Source: Thalassococcus sp. S3 (lineage in GTDB: Bacteria; Pseudomonadota; Alphaproteobacteria; Rhodobacterales; Rhodobacteraceae). Taken from it: a DNA stretch of 64,000 nucleotides. The position numbers were made by a program, and so were the translations under genes. Each line of letters starts with the position of its first letter. The stretch's first letter is position 1. Positions 17,768-26,471 of this stretch are shown here, in pieces. The notes under the pieces are model-generated. The model was not told the origin of the DNA. It ran no database searches and saw nothing but the letters and a program-made list of their open reading frames with translations. Location of the stretch: positions 4,092,001-4,156,000 of the forward strand of contig NZ_CP022303.1 of assembly GCF_004216475.1 (NCBI RefSeq), given 5' to 3'.

Positions 17768-18349
17768 TCAGCCGTTCTGCAGGACCGCGTCGATGCCGAC
17801 GATGGCCGACATGGCAAAAAAGAGAACGCAGGTGATGACGGTCAGCACGATGACGCGGTTGAAATAGCGCACCTGTTTGATTGCCTCGACCTGAAGGTGA
17901 TGGTCCGCGGCGACCTCCCGCAGCTCGAAAACACTGCGCAGGCGCGGGGACGGCTCGTAGATCAGGCAGCGCAGCAGGAACAGGATCGACACCGAAATAG
18001 TCAGCACCTGCCCGAACATCAGGATCAGCGTCAGCCAGCGCTGATCGAGCGAGAACACGAAAGCCGACGTCGCCAGAATAATCGCCAGCACCGCAAGCAG
18101 AGCGGAGGATTTCGCGTCAATCTCCGTCATGATATCGCGTGCCTCCGCCGCATCCATGCCGGACACGCCGATATCGGCGTCCACATCCACGCAGACCGGC
18201 CGAAGGGTCAGTTTCCGGGCATCAGGCATCAGGGCGCGGTCCATCGCAGTGACCATGTTGTGCAAAGCGTGGGAAGATTTCATCGGGCGGCCTCGGGTCA
18301 ACGTCTCTTTCCACGTTAACTTAGGCATATCGCGCCAAAGATCATCCAT
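17768..18349 (-). CDS. Membrane protein of unknown function between pheS and pheT
   Basis: A 193-residue protein with a soluble N-terminus of about 75 residues, an amphipathic segment DIMTEIDAKSSALLAVLAIILA, a second hydrophobic helix (TLILMFGQVLTISVSILFLLR), a charged linker with ELREVAADHHLQVEAIKQVR, and a last helix near 165-187. This layout is reminiscent of PycTM-type effector membrane domains, but no cyclase or nucleotide-sensing domain is nearby, so I do not assign it. The start at 18349 overlaps the upstream gene by 8 bp; ATG 18283 with GAGG upstream is an alternative. Confidence 0.65.
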   Translation of the reverse strand: MDDLWRDMPKLTWKETLTRGRPMKSSHALHNMVTAMDRALMPDARKLTLRPVCVDVDADIGVSGMDAAEARDIMTEIDAKSSALLAVLAIILATSAFVFSLDQRWLTLILMFGQVLTISVSILFLLRCLIYEPSPRLRSVFELREVAADHHLQVEAIKQVRYFNRVIVLTVITCVLFFAMSAIVGIDAVLQNG

Positions 18350-18539
18350 TCCGGTCTTTGGCCCAGAGCTTGCGTGCCCAAAAGATGAACGGCCCCAAAG
18401 CCAAAGACCAGCCGATCACGTTGATGGCCGTAAAGGCAAGCGCGAAGGGCACGGGCATCCCTGCCCTCCAAAGAGCAACGTGAGCAAGAACGATCAGGCC
18501 AAGGGCGCCGATCAGGAGGGACCAGAAAAGAAGCTTCAA
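18342..18539 (-). CDS. Small two-helix membrane protein, paralogue B
   Basis: A 65-residue protein with two transmembrane helices and a basic C-terminus (RKLWAKDRNG). Residues 15-25 (GLIVLAHVALWRAGM in outline) and AINVIGWS match paralogue A at 17525-17728. It is the first gene after pheS in the transcript, and its stop overlaps the next start. Function unknown; it may partner the membrane protein it flanks. Confidence 0.62.
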   Translation of the reverse strand: MKLLFWSLLIGALGLIVLAHVALWRAGMPVPFALAFTAINVIGWSLALGPFIFWARKLWAKDRNG

Positions 18540-18587
18540 GCAGGCTAACTCCGTTTGGTTTGGAGATAGCCCCGGCCCCGACTGTGT

Positions 18588-19661
18588 CTACCGGCTGAGC
18601 CCGCCATGCAGCGTCGGCATGTCAAGCGCGCTGAACCCGTAGTGACGCAGCCACCTGAGATCGCTGTCAAAGAAGGCCCTGAGGTCCGGCACCCCGTATT
18701 TCAGCATCGCGATACGGTCGATCCCCATGCCAAAGGCAAATCCCTGCCATTGGGACGGATCAATGCCACCGGCCTCAAGCACTTTTGGATGCACCATGCC
18801 GGATCCGAGAATCTCCAGCCAGTCATCCCCTTGGCCGATCTTGAGCGCGCCACCCTCCCAGGAGCAGCGGATATCGACCTCGGCCGACGGTTCCGTGAAG
18901 GGGAAATGCGAGGCACGAAAGCGCAACTCGACCCCGTCAACCTCGAAAAACGCGCGGCAGAACTCCTCCAGCACCCATTTCAGGTTCGCCATGGAAATGT
19001 CGCGATCGATCGCAAGGCCTTCGACCTGATGGAACATCGGCGTGTGGGTCTGGTCGTAGTCAGCGCGGTAAACGCCGCCGGGACAGATGATACGCAGCGG
19101 CGCGCCCTGCGCCTCCATCGCGCGGATCTGCACCGGCGAGGTATGGGTCCGCAAGACGTGTGGCGGGCGATTGTCCCCCTCCGCACGGTGCATGTAGAAC
19201 GTATCCATCTCCGCACGGGCGGGATGATGGCCCGGAATATTCAGCGCATCGAAGTTGTACCAGTCCGTGTCGATGCGCGGCCCTTCGGCGACCGAGAAGC
19301 CCATCTCGGCAAAGATGGCCGTCACTTCCTCGCTGACTTGGCTGATGGGATGCAGCGTGCCTGCGGGTCGCTGCCGCGCGGGCAGCGTCACGTCCAGCCA
19401 CTCCGTCCTCAGCCGTTCGTCCAAGGCAGCATCCGCAAGTGCTGCTTTCTTTGCAGCCAAGGCCGAATTGATCTCGTCCTTCAGGGCGTTCAGCTTTGGG
19501 CCTGCGACCTGACGCTCCTCCGGGGTCATCTTGCCCAGTTCGCGCATTTTCAGGCTGATCTCACCCTTTTTGCCCACCGCCTGGACGCGAAGCGCTTCCA
19601 GCGCCCCCTCATCGGATGCATCGCCGATCAGACCGAGATATTTTGCTTTGAGATCGTCCAT
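18588..19661 (-). CDS. pheS: Phenylalanine-tRNA ligase alpha subunit
   Basis: A 357-residue catalytic subunit. The N-terminal coiled coil (residues 1-85) is followed by the class II core with motif 2 ([10 protein letters not shown] near 205-214) and motif 3 ([22 protein letters not shown] near 312-333). It joins PheT to charge tRNA-Phe. Same strand as pheT, with the three-gene membrane cassette in between. Confidence 0.98.
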   Translation of the reverse strand: MDDLKAKYLGLIGDASDEGALEALRVQAVGKKGEISLKMRELGKMTPEERQVAGPKLNALKDEINSALAAKKAALADAALDERLRTEWLDVTLPARQRPAGTLHPISQVSEEVTAIFAEMGFSVAEGPRIDTDWYNFDALNIPGHHPARAEMDTFYMHRAEGDNRPPHVLRTHTSPVQIRAMEAQGAPLRIICPGGVYRADYDQTHTPMFHQVEGLAIDRDISMANLKWVLEEFCRAFFEVDGVELRFRASHFPFTEPSAEVDIRCSWEGGALKIGQGDDWLEILGSGMVHPKVLEAGGIDPSQWQGFAFGMGIDRIAMLKYGVPDLRAFFDSDLRWLRHYGFSALDMPTLHGGLSR

Positions 19662-19727
19662 GACGCGCCCCGTGACCTGCTTTTCGTCCTGCTACCACAG
19701 CCAAGACGGATTACAAGGGAGCGTGGA

Positions 19728-20795
19728 CTAGACGAGCGTCAGAACCTGCGCCTCCCGCGGTTTGCAGAGAGGACGGATTACCGGGCCATAAGTTGAGGCG
19801 TCGACGCGCAGGTCGGGAAAGAGCGCATAGATCTCTTCCGCGGTTTCGGACTGCATTTGTGCCATGCTGACAGGTCCGGGGAAGAAGCTCTCACTCTCCA
19901 TTCCGCTGGTTGTCACGATCTCATGCCGATCAAAGAGGATATGGACATATCGCGCGATCGAACAGGGCGCGGGTGTGATCGTGCTGTCATTTATAAGGGT
20001 CTTCGCGGGCACCAGGATTTCATCTTCGCCAAACAACAACTCAGCCTGCCAGCCACTGACCAGAACGCGGTGCTGCGGCGAGACCAACACGTCTTGCACC
20101 GCGCCAAGCGTGCCGCGGCGAATACGGATCGGCGCAAACGGCCCGGTGCCGTCGGTGACCGACTGCCCGATCCATCGCACGGCCCGCGCACCATTGTCCC
20201 GCGTAAGGACCAGATCGCCCGGTGCAAGCATTTCAATGGGTAGAGGTCCGTTCGGTGTTTCGATTTCGGTCCCCAGAACGAAACAGGCCAATCCCGTATC
20301 GCCCGCGCCGACACTTTCATAAGTCAGCGTATCGGGATTGGGCTGGTTGAATTGAAGCGTCGTCGTTGTGGCCTCCGGTCCGACGAGCACGGCAAGGTTT
20401 TGCGAGGTTTCCCCGGCCGCAAGCCCATCCTGGGCAACGATGTTCTGCGTGCCACCTCCGATATCGTAAAAGTCGATCACGCTGCCCGATACGGTATTGG
20501 TCAGCGCGTAAGCTTCGTAATTGGTGGACCCGGATCCGTCCGGATCGGTCAGGAAGATCGGAAAGTTGTCCGCCGAAATCACATAGACGACTTCACCATT
20601 TTCAGGATCGACCGACACCTGCACACCGGGTGAATTAAGCGGGATTTCTATGCCGACTGTGCCATCGGCTTGATAGAATGACACGGTAAAATGTGACGCG
20701 TCCTCGGACGGGCCAAGCGCCACTTCCAGAAATTCGCTCACCCCCGAACTTTGGGCGTAGGCGTTCGAATAGTGCAGTTCGCTGATCCGAGCCAT
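19728..20795 (-). CDS. Hint-domain protein (Hedgehog/intein-like)
   Basis: A 355-residue protein. Residues 1-165 are a beta-rich, acidic, extracellular-looking domain without a classical signal peptide. A Hint domain starts at Cys171 (LACFVLGTEIETPNGPLPIE) with GDLVLTRDNGARAVRWIG and ends near YVHILFDRHEIV (about 300). The Hint cysteine that makes the thioester is present, so self-cleavage at Cys171 is plausible. Such Hint_2 proteins are frequent in Rhodobacteraceae, with no settled role. It is divergent from a serine hydrolase gene. Confidence 0.85.
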   Translation of the reverse strand: MARISELHYSNAYAQSSGVSEFLEVALGPSEDASHFTVSFYQADGTVGIEIPLNSPGVQVSVDPENGEVVYVISADNFPIFLTDPDGSGSTNYEAYALTNTVSGSVIDFYDIGGGTQNIVAQDGLAAGETSQNLAVLVGPEATTTTLQFNQPNPDTLTYESVGAGDTGLACFVLGTEIETPNGPLPIEMLAPGDLVLTRDNGARAVRWIGQSVTDGTGPFAPIRIRRGTLGAVQDVLVSPQHRVLVSGWQAELLFGEDEILVPAKTLINDSTITPAPCSIARYVHILFDRHEIVTTSGMESESFFPGPVSMAQMQSETAEEIYALFPDLRVDASTYGPVIRPLCKPREAQVLTLV

Positions 20796-20901
20796 GAGGC
20801 GTGCCTGTTGTTGTTCGTTTTGACTGCTGTTTTTGGGATCTTACAATAAAATAGGGCAAAAGTTTGAAATTTCTCACAAGCGCCCTTGCACATGTTAACA
20901 T

Positions 20902-20914
20902 TCCAAAAATTGGA
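20902..20914. promoter_or_regulatory. Short inverted repeat in divergent promoter region
   Basis: TCCAA-AAA-TTGGA lies in the AT-rich 176-bp gap between the divergent Hint and serine-hydrolase genes. It may be an operator, but is short enough to be chance. Confidence 0.25.
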
Positions 20915-20971
20915 CAGAACCGGACACACGCTCATAGGTTGGCCGGATATCATCAGCCTGGGGAGAGAATG

Positions 20972-22120
20972 ATGACCAATCCGCAAACTGTACTTGACCG
21001 TGCCGTAGCACAGAACGACGTGCCCTTCGTGGTTGCCATGGCGGCAAATGCGGACGGAGTAACGTTCAGTGGTGCCGCCGGAGACGCGTCCGACGGGAAA
21101 GCCGCCAATGAGGAGACGCTCTTTCGCATCTTCTCGATGACGAAGGCCGTTGGGTCCTTGGGCGCGATGATCCTGATAGACCGTGGCAAACTCGGCATCG
21201 ATACACCGATCGGTGACATCATCCCTGCTTGGGATGATCTGCAGGTGCTGGATGGATTTGATGCGGACGGAAAGCCTGTTCTGAGGGCCGCAAAAACACG
21301 CGGCACGATCCGGCATCTCGCCACGCATACAAGTGGCCTGGAATACGAGATCTGGAATACGGAAATGCCGAAGTTTCTGGAGGCAACCGGGCACCCGACG
21401 ACGTTGACCGGCCTCAAGGCGTCTCTCGGCTACCCGTTGATGTTCGATCCCGGCACCCGCTGGGGTTATGGTGTGGGGACCGACTGGCTGGGCCAGGTGA
21501 TCGAGGCGGTCGATGGCCGACCGGTGGAGCAGTTCACCAAGGAAGAGATCCTCGATCCCCTGGGGATGACAAGCACGGTCTTCGAGCCCGACGGCATGAC
21601 GGATCGGCTCGCCACATTGTCGATCAGGGGAGAAGACGGCAATTTCAGTTCCATGGAATTCGGCCCGCCCGCCAAGCCCGAATTCTACGGCATGGGCCAC
21701 GCCCTTTATTCGACCGCACCCGATTACCTGCGCTTTCTGCGCATGATACTGAATGACGGGGCGTTGGAGGGCACGCGCATCCTGTCCCCAGATGCGATGA
21801 AGCTGATGCGGGAAGACCAGATGCAGGGCCTTTGTTTCGAAACGATGCATACGGTTGCCCCGCATCTTTCGGCCAGTGTCGATCCCTTCCCGGGCATGCG
21901 CCACACGCACAGCTTTGCCTTTGTCCGCAACGAAGAGGACATCCCGGGGCGCCGGAAAGCCGGATCGCTCAGTTGGGCAGGGGTTTTGAACACGCATTAC
22001 TGGGCCGATCCCGCAAGCGATGTTGCCGGCGTGATCATGACCCAGTCCCTGCCGTTCGTCGAAGAGCCGTTTTTGAAGACCTACGCCGCCTTTGAGGAGG
22101 CCGTTTACGCGTCGAAATGA
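20972..22120 (+). CDS. Beta-lactamase-fold serine hydrolase (class C-like)
   Basis: A 382-residue hydrolase of the beta-lactamase/transpeptidase-like family. The SxxK motif is SMTK at residues 55-58, and the second motif is Tyr in RWGYGVGTDW near 165-174. No signal peptide, so it is probably cytosolic and an esterase rather than a true beta-lactamase. GGGGAG lies six bases before the second of two adjacent ATGs, which I chose. It is coupled by ATGA to the MFS transporter, so the pair may import and hydrolyse one compound. Confidence 0.87.
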   Translation: MTNPQTVLDRAVAQNDVPFVVAMAANADGVTFSGAAGDASDGKAANEETLFRIFSMTKAVGSLGAMILIDRGKLGIDTPIGDIIPAWDDLQVLDGFDADGKPVLRAAKTRGTIRHLATHTSGLEYEIWNTEMPKFLEATGHPTTLTGLKASLGYPLMFDPGTRWGYGVGTDWLGQVIEAVDGRPVEQFTKEEILDPLGMTSTVFEPDGMTDRLATLSIRGEDGNFSSMEFGPPAKPEFYGMGHALYSTAPDYLRFLRMILNDGALEGTRILSPDAMKLMREDQMQGLCFETMHTVAPHLSASVDPFPGMRHTHSFAFVRNEEDIPGRRKAGSLSWAGVLNTHYWADPASDVAGVIMTQSLPFVEEPFLKTYAAFEEAVYASK

Positions 22121-23328
22121 CCGATGCGGACAGCGCGAACGCCCTGATGCGATCCTGGCTGATCCTGCTGGGGCTGGCCTTGGGCGTTTGCGTGACCAAC
22201 AGCTTTGCCCGTTTTGCATACGGCCTGATCCTGCCTGCGATGCAAACGGACCTGGGCTGGAGCTATGCGCAGGCGGGCTGGCTGAATACAGCCAACGCAA
22301 TCGGCTACATCGTCGGAGCACTGACGACGATCTGGCTGATCCGCCTGCTGGCGCCCTGGCGGCTTTTCCTGGTCGGTTTTGTGGCGACCACGCTGTCACT
22401 CATCGCGACCGGGCTTGAAACAGGGCTAATCTGGCAAAGCACCTGGCGCATCGCGGCGGGACTGTTCGGCGCGCTTTCCTTCTCGACCGCCGGTTTGTTG
22501 GCCGCGCAACTCTTTCCCCAGGACCCGCGGCGCGCCGCGTTGGCGGTTGCCTTGCTGTTCGGACTGGGCGGCGGGTTCGGGCTCGCGCTGGGCGGTGCAT
22601 CGGTTCCCCTGATGCTGGACCGTTTCGGATCTGCTGCTTGGCCTTGGGCCTGGGTGATCATCGGAGGTATGAGCCTCTCTTTCCTGCCCGTCTGTTTTTG
22701 GGCCGCGCGGGCGCTTCGGAGCCCGCCTCCGGATCAAAAGGCACGTGTGCCGCTGCCTTTGCGCACCATGTGGGCCGAGCTTGCAGGCTACGGCATGTTC
22801 GGGCTGGGCTACATCGTCTACCTCACTTTCATTTCCGCCTGGATGACCGCGCAGAATGCAAGCGCGTTGCTGGTGGCCGGCGTTTGGATCACGCTCGGCA
22901 TTTGCACAAGTGTCGCGCCGTTTGTCTGGGGCCGCGTCTTTGCGCGCCATGCCTCGGGTCGGCCCCTGTCTCTGGTGCTTTGCACCATTGCGCTGGGATC
23001 GGCTCTTCCGGTCCTGATGCCCAATGCCGTCGGCCTGGTGGCCTCGGCAATCATCTTCGGCCTCTCCGTGTTCATGGCACCCGGTGCGATCACCAGCTTC
23101 ACCCGGCAAAACCTGCCGGCGGCCAGCTGGGGGCAATCTATCAGCGTCTTCACCGCGATCTTCGCTGTTGCTCAGTCGCTCAGCCCCATCGCTGCGGGCT
23201 GGTTGGGCGATATCAGCGGGGACATCGGGTTCAGCCTCCTTGCCGCGTCAACGGTCCTTTTGACCGGCGCGGGTTTCGCGGCATTCCAGAAACCGCTTCA
23301 GAGCCCGAAACTGGAAAACGGAATGTAG
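22117..23328 (+). CDS. MFS transporter, YbfB/YjiJ-like
   Basis: A 403-residue transporter with 12 predicted helices. The N-terminus (GVCVTNSFARFAYGLILPAMQTDLGWSYAQAGWLNTAN pattern) is typical of the YbfB/YjiJ group. Its start overlaps the serine hydrolase stop (ATGA). Its last 31 bases overlap the 3' end of the convergent moeA gene. Substrate unknown. Confidence 0.9.
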   Translation: MTDADSANALMRSWLILLGLALGVCVTNSFARFAYGLILPAMQTDLGWSYAQAGWLNTANAIGYIVGALTTIWLIRLLAPWRLFLVGFVATTLSLIATGLETGLIWQSTWRIAAGLFGALSFSTAGLLAAQLFPQDPRRAALAVALLFGLGGGFGLALGGASVPLMLDRFGSAAWPWAWVIIGGMSLSFLPVCFWAARALRSPPPDQKARVPLPLRTMWAELAGYGMFGLGYIVYLTFISAWMTAQNASALLVAGVWITLGICTSVAPFVWGRVFARHASGRPLSLVLCTIALGSALPVLMPNAVGLVASAIIFGLSVFMAPGAITSFTRQNLPAASWGQSISVFTAIFAVAQSLSPIAAGWLGDISGDIGFSLLAASTVLLTGAGFAAFQKPLQSPKLENGM

Positions 23329-24551
23329 CGCACGGGATCCCCGGGTTGGACGTGGCGCGCGCCATCCTCGATCTCCACCAAACCTTCCGCCCAACTCAGA
23401 CCGCTGATCCGGCCCGATCCCTCTGACGCGAAAACCTCCACCTGCCCGCCGCGCAGGCGCGCGCGCAGGTATTCCCGGCGCCCCGGCTTCTTGCGTTTCT
23501 CAAAAGCCGCAGGCAGATCAAAGCCTTGCGGTGTGGTCCAGCCCTGTCCCGACAGGGCGGCAAGCGCGGGACGTGCAAAGACAAGAGTGCAGACCATCGC
23601 AGCCACCGGATTGCCTGGAAGCCCGAACACGGGTTTTCCATTCCATAGCGCAAGGGCCAACGGACGCCCCGGCTTGATCGCGATGCGCCATTCCTGCAGG
23701 GCACCCGCCTCCTCCAGCAGCGCTGACACGTGGTCTTCATCTCCAGCCGACGCTCCACCGCTTGTCAGAATGACATCCGCCTGCATCGCTGCGTCATCCA
23801 ACGTCGCGCGCAAGGTGTTCCGGTCATCCGGGACGCGCCCCATATCCACAGCTTTGAACCCAAACCGCTCGATCATGGACAAAAGCATCGGGCGGTTCGC
23901 ATCGTAGATCTGGCCCGGCGCGGCCTCCGTTCCCGGCTCGCGCAACTCATCCCCCGTCGAGATTACTGCAACCCGCAGCGGCGCATGCACCGCGACCTCC
24001 GCCACACCGACCGACGACAAGAGCGCGAGATCGGCCGGCGTGATCACCCGACCGTCTGCCAGAACCGTGTCACCGACACACACATCCTCTCCCGCAGCGC
24101 GCGTATTGGCGCCGCGCTTGAGTGGGCCGTGAAGCGCAATCTGATCTTCGCTCGCCGTGACATCCTCTTCGAGGATCACGGTATCAACGCCCTTGGGTAA
24201 CGCAGCTCCGGTCAGCACTCTCAACGCTTTGCCTTGCGGCACTTCGCCGTTGAACGGCGCGCCAGCCGCGGCGCGCCCCGGCAGAAGTGACATAAGGTGC
24301 GCGCCCTCTTGGACCGGACCTGCGAAACCGTAGCCGTCAACCGCCGTGTTGGCGGCAGGCGGGCTGGCCCGGGGGGCCAGCACGGGCGCGGCCGCCGTGC
24401 GTCCCAAGGCGAACGACAACGCCACCGTCTCGACCTGCGTCACCGGGGTCAGGCGGGATTGCAAATGCGCCAGAGCCTCGCTGACCGGCGTCCATTCCAC
24501 GCCCTGCGGCAAGGCAAAGCAATCATTGCGGAGCGGAGGTGGTTTGATCAT
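23298..24551 (-). CDS. moeA: Molybdopterin molybdenumtransferase
   Basis: A 417-residue cytosolic enzyme that inserts molybdate into adenylylated molybdopterin. Motifs seen: the early A-x-x-x-A-V-D-G-Y region (NTAVDGYGF), ISTGDEL near 215, TSGGASAGDEDHV near 265-277, and GLPGNPVAAM near 318-327. It is the last gene of an operon fdhD-mobA-mobB-unknown-moeA in which each start overlaps the preceding stop by 4 bp. Confidence 0.96.
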   Translation of the reverse strand: MIKPPPLRNDCFALPQGVEWTPVSEALAHLQSRLTPVTQVETVALSFALGRTAAAPVLAPRASPPAANTAVDGYGFAGPVQEGAHLMSLLPGRAAAGAPFNGEVPQGKALRVLTGAALPKGVDTVILEEDVTASEDQIALHGPLKRGANTRAAGEDVCVGDTVLADGRVITPADLALLSSVGVAEVAVHAPLRVAVISTGDELREPGTEAAPGQIYDANRPMLLSMIERFGFKAVDMGRVPDDRNTLRATLDDAAMQADVILTSGGASAGDEDHVSALLEEAGALQEWRIAIKPGRPLALALWNGKPVFGLPGNPVAAMVCTLVFARPALAALSGQGWTTPQGFDLPAAFEKRKKPGRREYLRARLRGGQVEVFASEGSGRISGLSWAEGLVEIEDGARHVQPGDPVRYIPFSSFGL

Positions 24552-25366
24552 GACGCCTTCCTCTCACAGATCGCGGGCACACCCAATATCCAACCCTCCT
24601 CCGGGGCCTTCACATCCAGGGCGCGGGAAAGCGCATCCGGGGAGAGATCCGCGAGCCCCCTCGCCACCTCGCGGACCTGCCATGCGTCCTTGATGATACC
24701 CTCCGGCGCAGCACCCAGGGTCAGGGACGGCCAGATCTCGACCAGCGCGATGGGCCGGTCCAAAGGCTCGAATGGCCAGACAGAGACATGACCCTGAAAA
24801 CGCCGCCTCAGTCTCGCAAGCACGGGAAGCCCCATGAAAACCTGGCCGCCCACCGCTCCGGCACCTCCCATTTGCCAGCAGGTAAAGCTGCCTTTTGCCA
24901 AAAGCTCCACCGCCCGGCGATCCGGAAAGGGATTGGCGTAATCTGCCTTGGTACGGGGAAGCCCTTCGACATCGCGCCGCATCGCGTTCATCCAGAACGG
25001 ACCCCTCCCACCAAAACGGCGATTGATCCTGCCGGCCAGATCAAAGCGATTGTTGGCTTTGGGGCTTTCTTCGATATGCGCCTCGAACCAATCCCAAAGC
25101 TTCAGAGGATCGGGCCGTCCAACCAGGGCATCCGCAAAACCAACGGGATATCCAAACGGAAAATCGAACCCCAGGCAAAGCCTGTCCCCCGCCACAAGCG
25201 TGGCGTCGATCAGCTCCGCCAGCCAGGCCTCGGCCTTCACGCGGTTGCGCAGATAAACGGGCTCTCCATCCGCCGCGCAGGCCCAAATCGCGTCCTTGCG
25301 GGGGCGTGGGCCGGTATCGTTGCCCCCGGACCAATCAACCATGACGAAGCGGTCAAAACCACTCAC
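24548..25366 (-). CDS. Uncharacterised protein of the molybdenum-cofactor operon
   Basis: A 272-residue soluble protein with no function I can name. It starts FDRFVMVDWSGGNDTGPRPRKDAIW, which looks like the first strand of an RNase H-type fold (DUF429-like), followed by LCLGFDFPFGYP, a DxPxG-type second acidic motif. It overlaps mobB and moeA by 4 bp each, so it is made with them; a role in cofactor synthesis or proofreading is only an inference from context. Confidence 0.75.
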   Translation of the reverse strand: MSGFDRFVMVDWSGGNDTGPRPRKDAIWACAADGEPVYLRNRVKAEAWLAELIDATLVAGDRLCLGFDFPFGYPVGFADALVGRPDPLKLWDWFEAHIEESPKANNRFDLAGRINRRFGGRGPFWMNAMRRDVEGLPRTKADYANPFPDRRAVELLAKGSFTCWQMGGAGAVGGQVFMGLPVLARLRRRFQGHVSVWPFEPLDRPIALVEIWPSLTLGAAPEGIIKDAWQVREVARGLADLSPDALSRALDVKAPEEGWILGVPAICERKAS

Positions 25367-25854
25367 AGGCCGACCTCCTGCAGAATGAAATCAGCGATGG
25401 CAGGGGTATCGTTGAGATCAAAGACAGGGCGATCGAGATCCAGGGGCACATCGCTGGCAACCGCGCGCACCGACCGATCCCCTGGTGCAATCAGGGGGTT
25501 GGTGGCCTCGTGCCGATAAGCCTCTATCTTGGGATGATCTTCACGCTTGTACCCCTCGACTAGCACCAGATCGACCGGGGAAAGCTTTGCAAGCAGAGCC
25601 TTCAGGTCCGGTTCGTCCCCGCCCCTTAGTTCGTGCATCAGCGCATAGCGAACGTTCGACGCCAAAAGCACCTCGGTCGCGCCCGCATGGCGATGGCGAA
25701 AACTGTCCGTTCCCGGCTGATCAACGTCAAAGGCGTGGTGAGCATGTTTCACCGTGGAAACCGAAAACCCGCGTGCGGTGATGTCGGTCACCAGCCGCTC
25801 CATCAAGCCGGTCTTACCGGCGTTTTTCCAGCCGACAACGCCAAAGACCCTCAT
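25363..25854 (-). CDS. mobB: Molybdopterin-guanine dinucleotide biosynthesis protein B
   Basis: A 163-residue GTP-binding accessory factor. The P-loop GWKNAGKTGLMERLV (residues 8-22) and TVKHAHHAFDVDQPGTDSFRH are the MobB signature, with DLVLVEGYK near 105-113. Works with MobA in MGD formation. Coupled to mobA by a 4-bp overlap. Confidence 0.96.
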   Translation of the reverse strand: MRVFGVVGWKNAGKTGLMERLVTDITARGFSVSTVKHAHHAFDVDQPGTDSFRHRHAGATEVLLASNVRYALMHELRGGDEPDLKALLAKLSPVDLVLVEGYKREDHPKIEAYRHEATNPLIAPGDRSVRAVASDVPLDLDRPVFDLNDTPAIADFILQEVGL

Positions 25855-26471
25855 GCCTTCCTCTTCAACAACGCCTCGGCGCGTTCCAGATCTTCGGGCG
25901 TGTTCACATTGAAAAACGGGTCGATCTCGCCGACGGGAAACTGCGCGACGCGTCCGTCATGAGCGTCCGTCCACAGCACCACCTTGCGCAACCCGCCTTC
26001 AAGCGCCGCGCGCAGATCATCCCGCAATGCGACAGGCCAGATGCCGAAGGTGGGGTGACGGACAGTGCCGCGCTCTGGGTCAGGTGTCGCCGATAGGACC
26101 AGCGGATGCGCCATCCCCTCGGCAGCCAGTTGAAGGCACGGAACCAGATCGCAAGGAAAAAAGGGCGTGTCGGCGGCTGCGGTCACCACTGTCTCTGCCC
26201 CCTGTTCCGCGGCCCAATCGAGCCCGGCAAGCACCCCGGCCAAAGGCCCCGCAAACCCTGTGACGCTGTCGGGCAGAACCGGCATCGCATATTCGGAAAA
26301 CCGCGCCGGGTCGCCATTCGCATTAAGCGCCAGACCGGCAACCTGTGGCTCAAGACGGTCGATCACGCGCGACAGAATGGTCTGACCGCCGAGGCGCAAT
26401 AAACCCTTGTCGCCGCCACCCATCCGCCGCGCCTGCCCGCCCGCCAGAATAACCCCCAGCGGTTGCTTCAT
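25851..26471 (-). CDS. mobA: Molybdenum cofactor guanylyltransferase
   Basis: A 206-residue nucleotidyltransferase that joins GMP to molybdopterin. The N-terminal GVILAGGQARRMGGGDKGLLRLGG (residues 6-29) is the GTP-binding signature, and AAADTPFFPCDLV (about 95-107) holds the metal-binding Asp. Coupled by 4-bp overlaps to fdhD before and mobB after. Confidence 0.96.
   Translation of the reverse strand: MKQPLGVILAGGQARRMGGGDKGLLRLGGQTILSRVIDRLEPQVAGLALNANGDPARFSEYAMPVLPDSVTGFAGPLAGVLAGLDWAAEQGAETVVTAAADTPFFPCDLVPCLQLAAEGMAHPLVLSATPDPERGTVRHPTFGIWPVALRDDLRAALEGGLRKVVLWTDAHDGRVAQFPVGEIDPFFNVNTPEDLERAEALLKRKA

Noticed and set aside
16596..17867. A 423-codon plus-strand frame opposite pheT
   Set aside because: Residue composition mirrors the antisense of pheT; no ribosome site and no family pattern.
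17768..18349. Pycsar (PycTM) effector
   Set aside because: The helix layout is suggestive, but there is no nucleotide cyclase beside it, and the gene sits in a housekeeping pheS-pheT context.
20738..22399. A 553-codon open frame on the minus strand
   Set aside because: Antisense to the serine hydrolase and the start of the MFS gene; no domain is recognisable.
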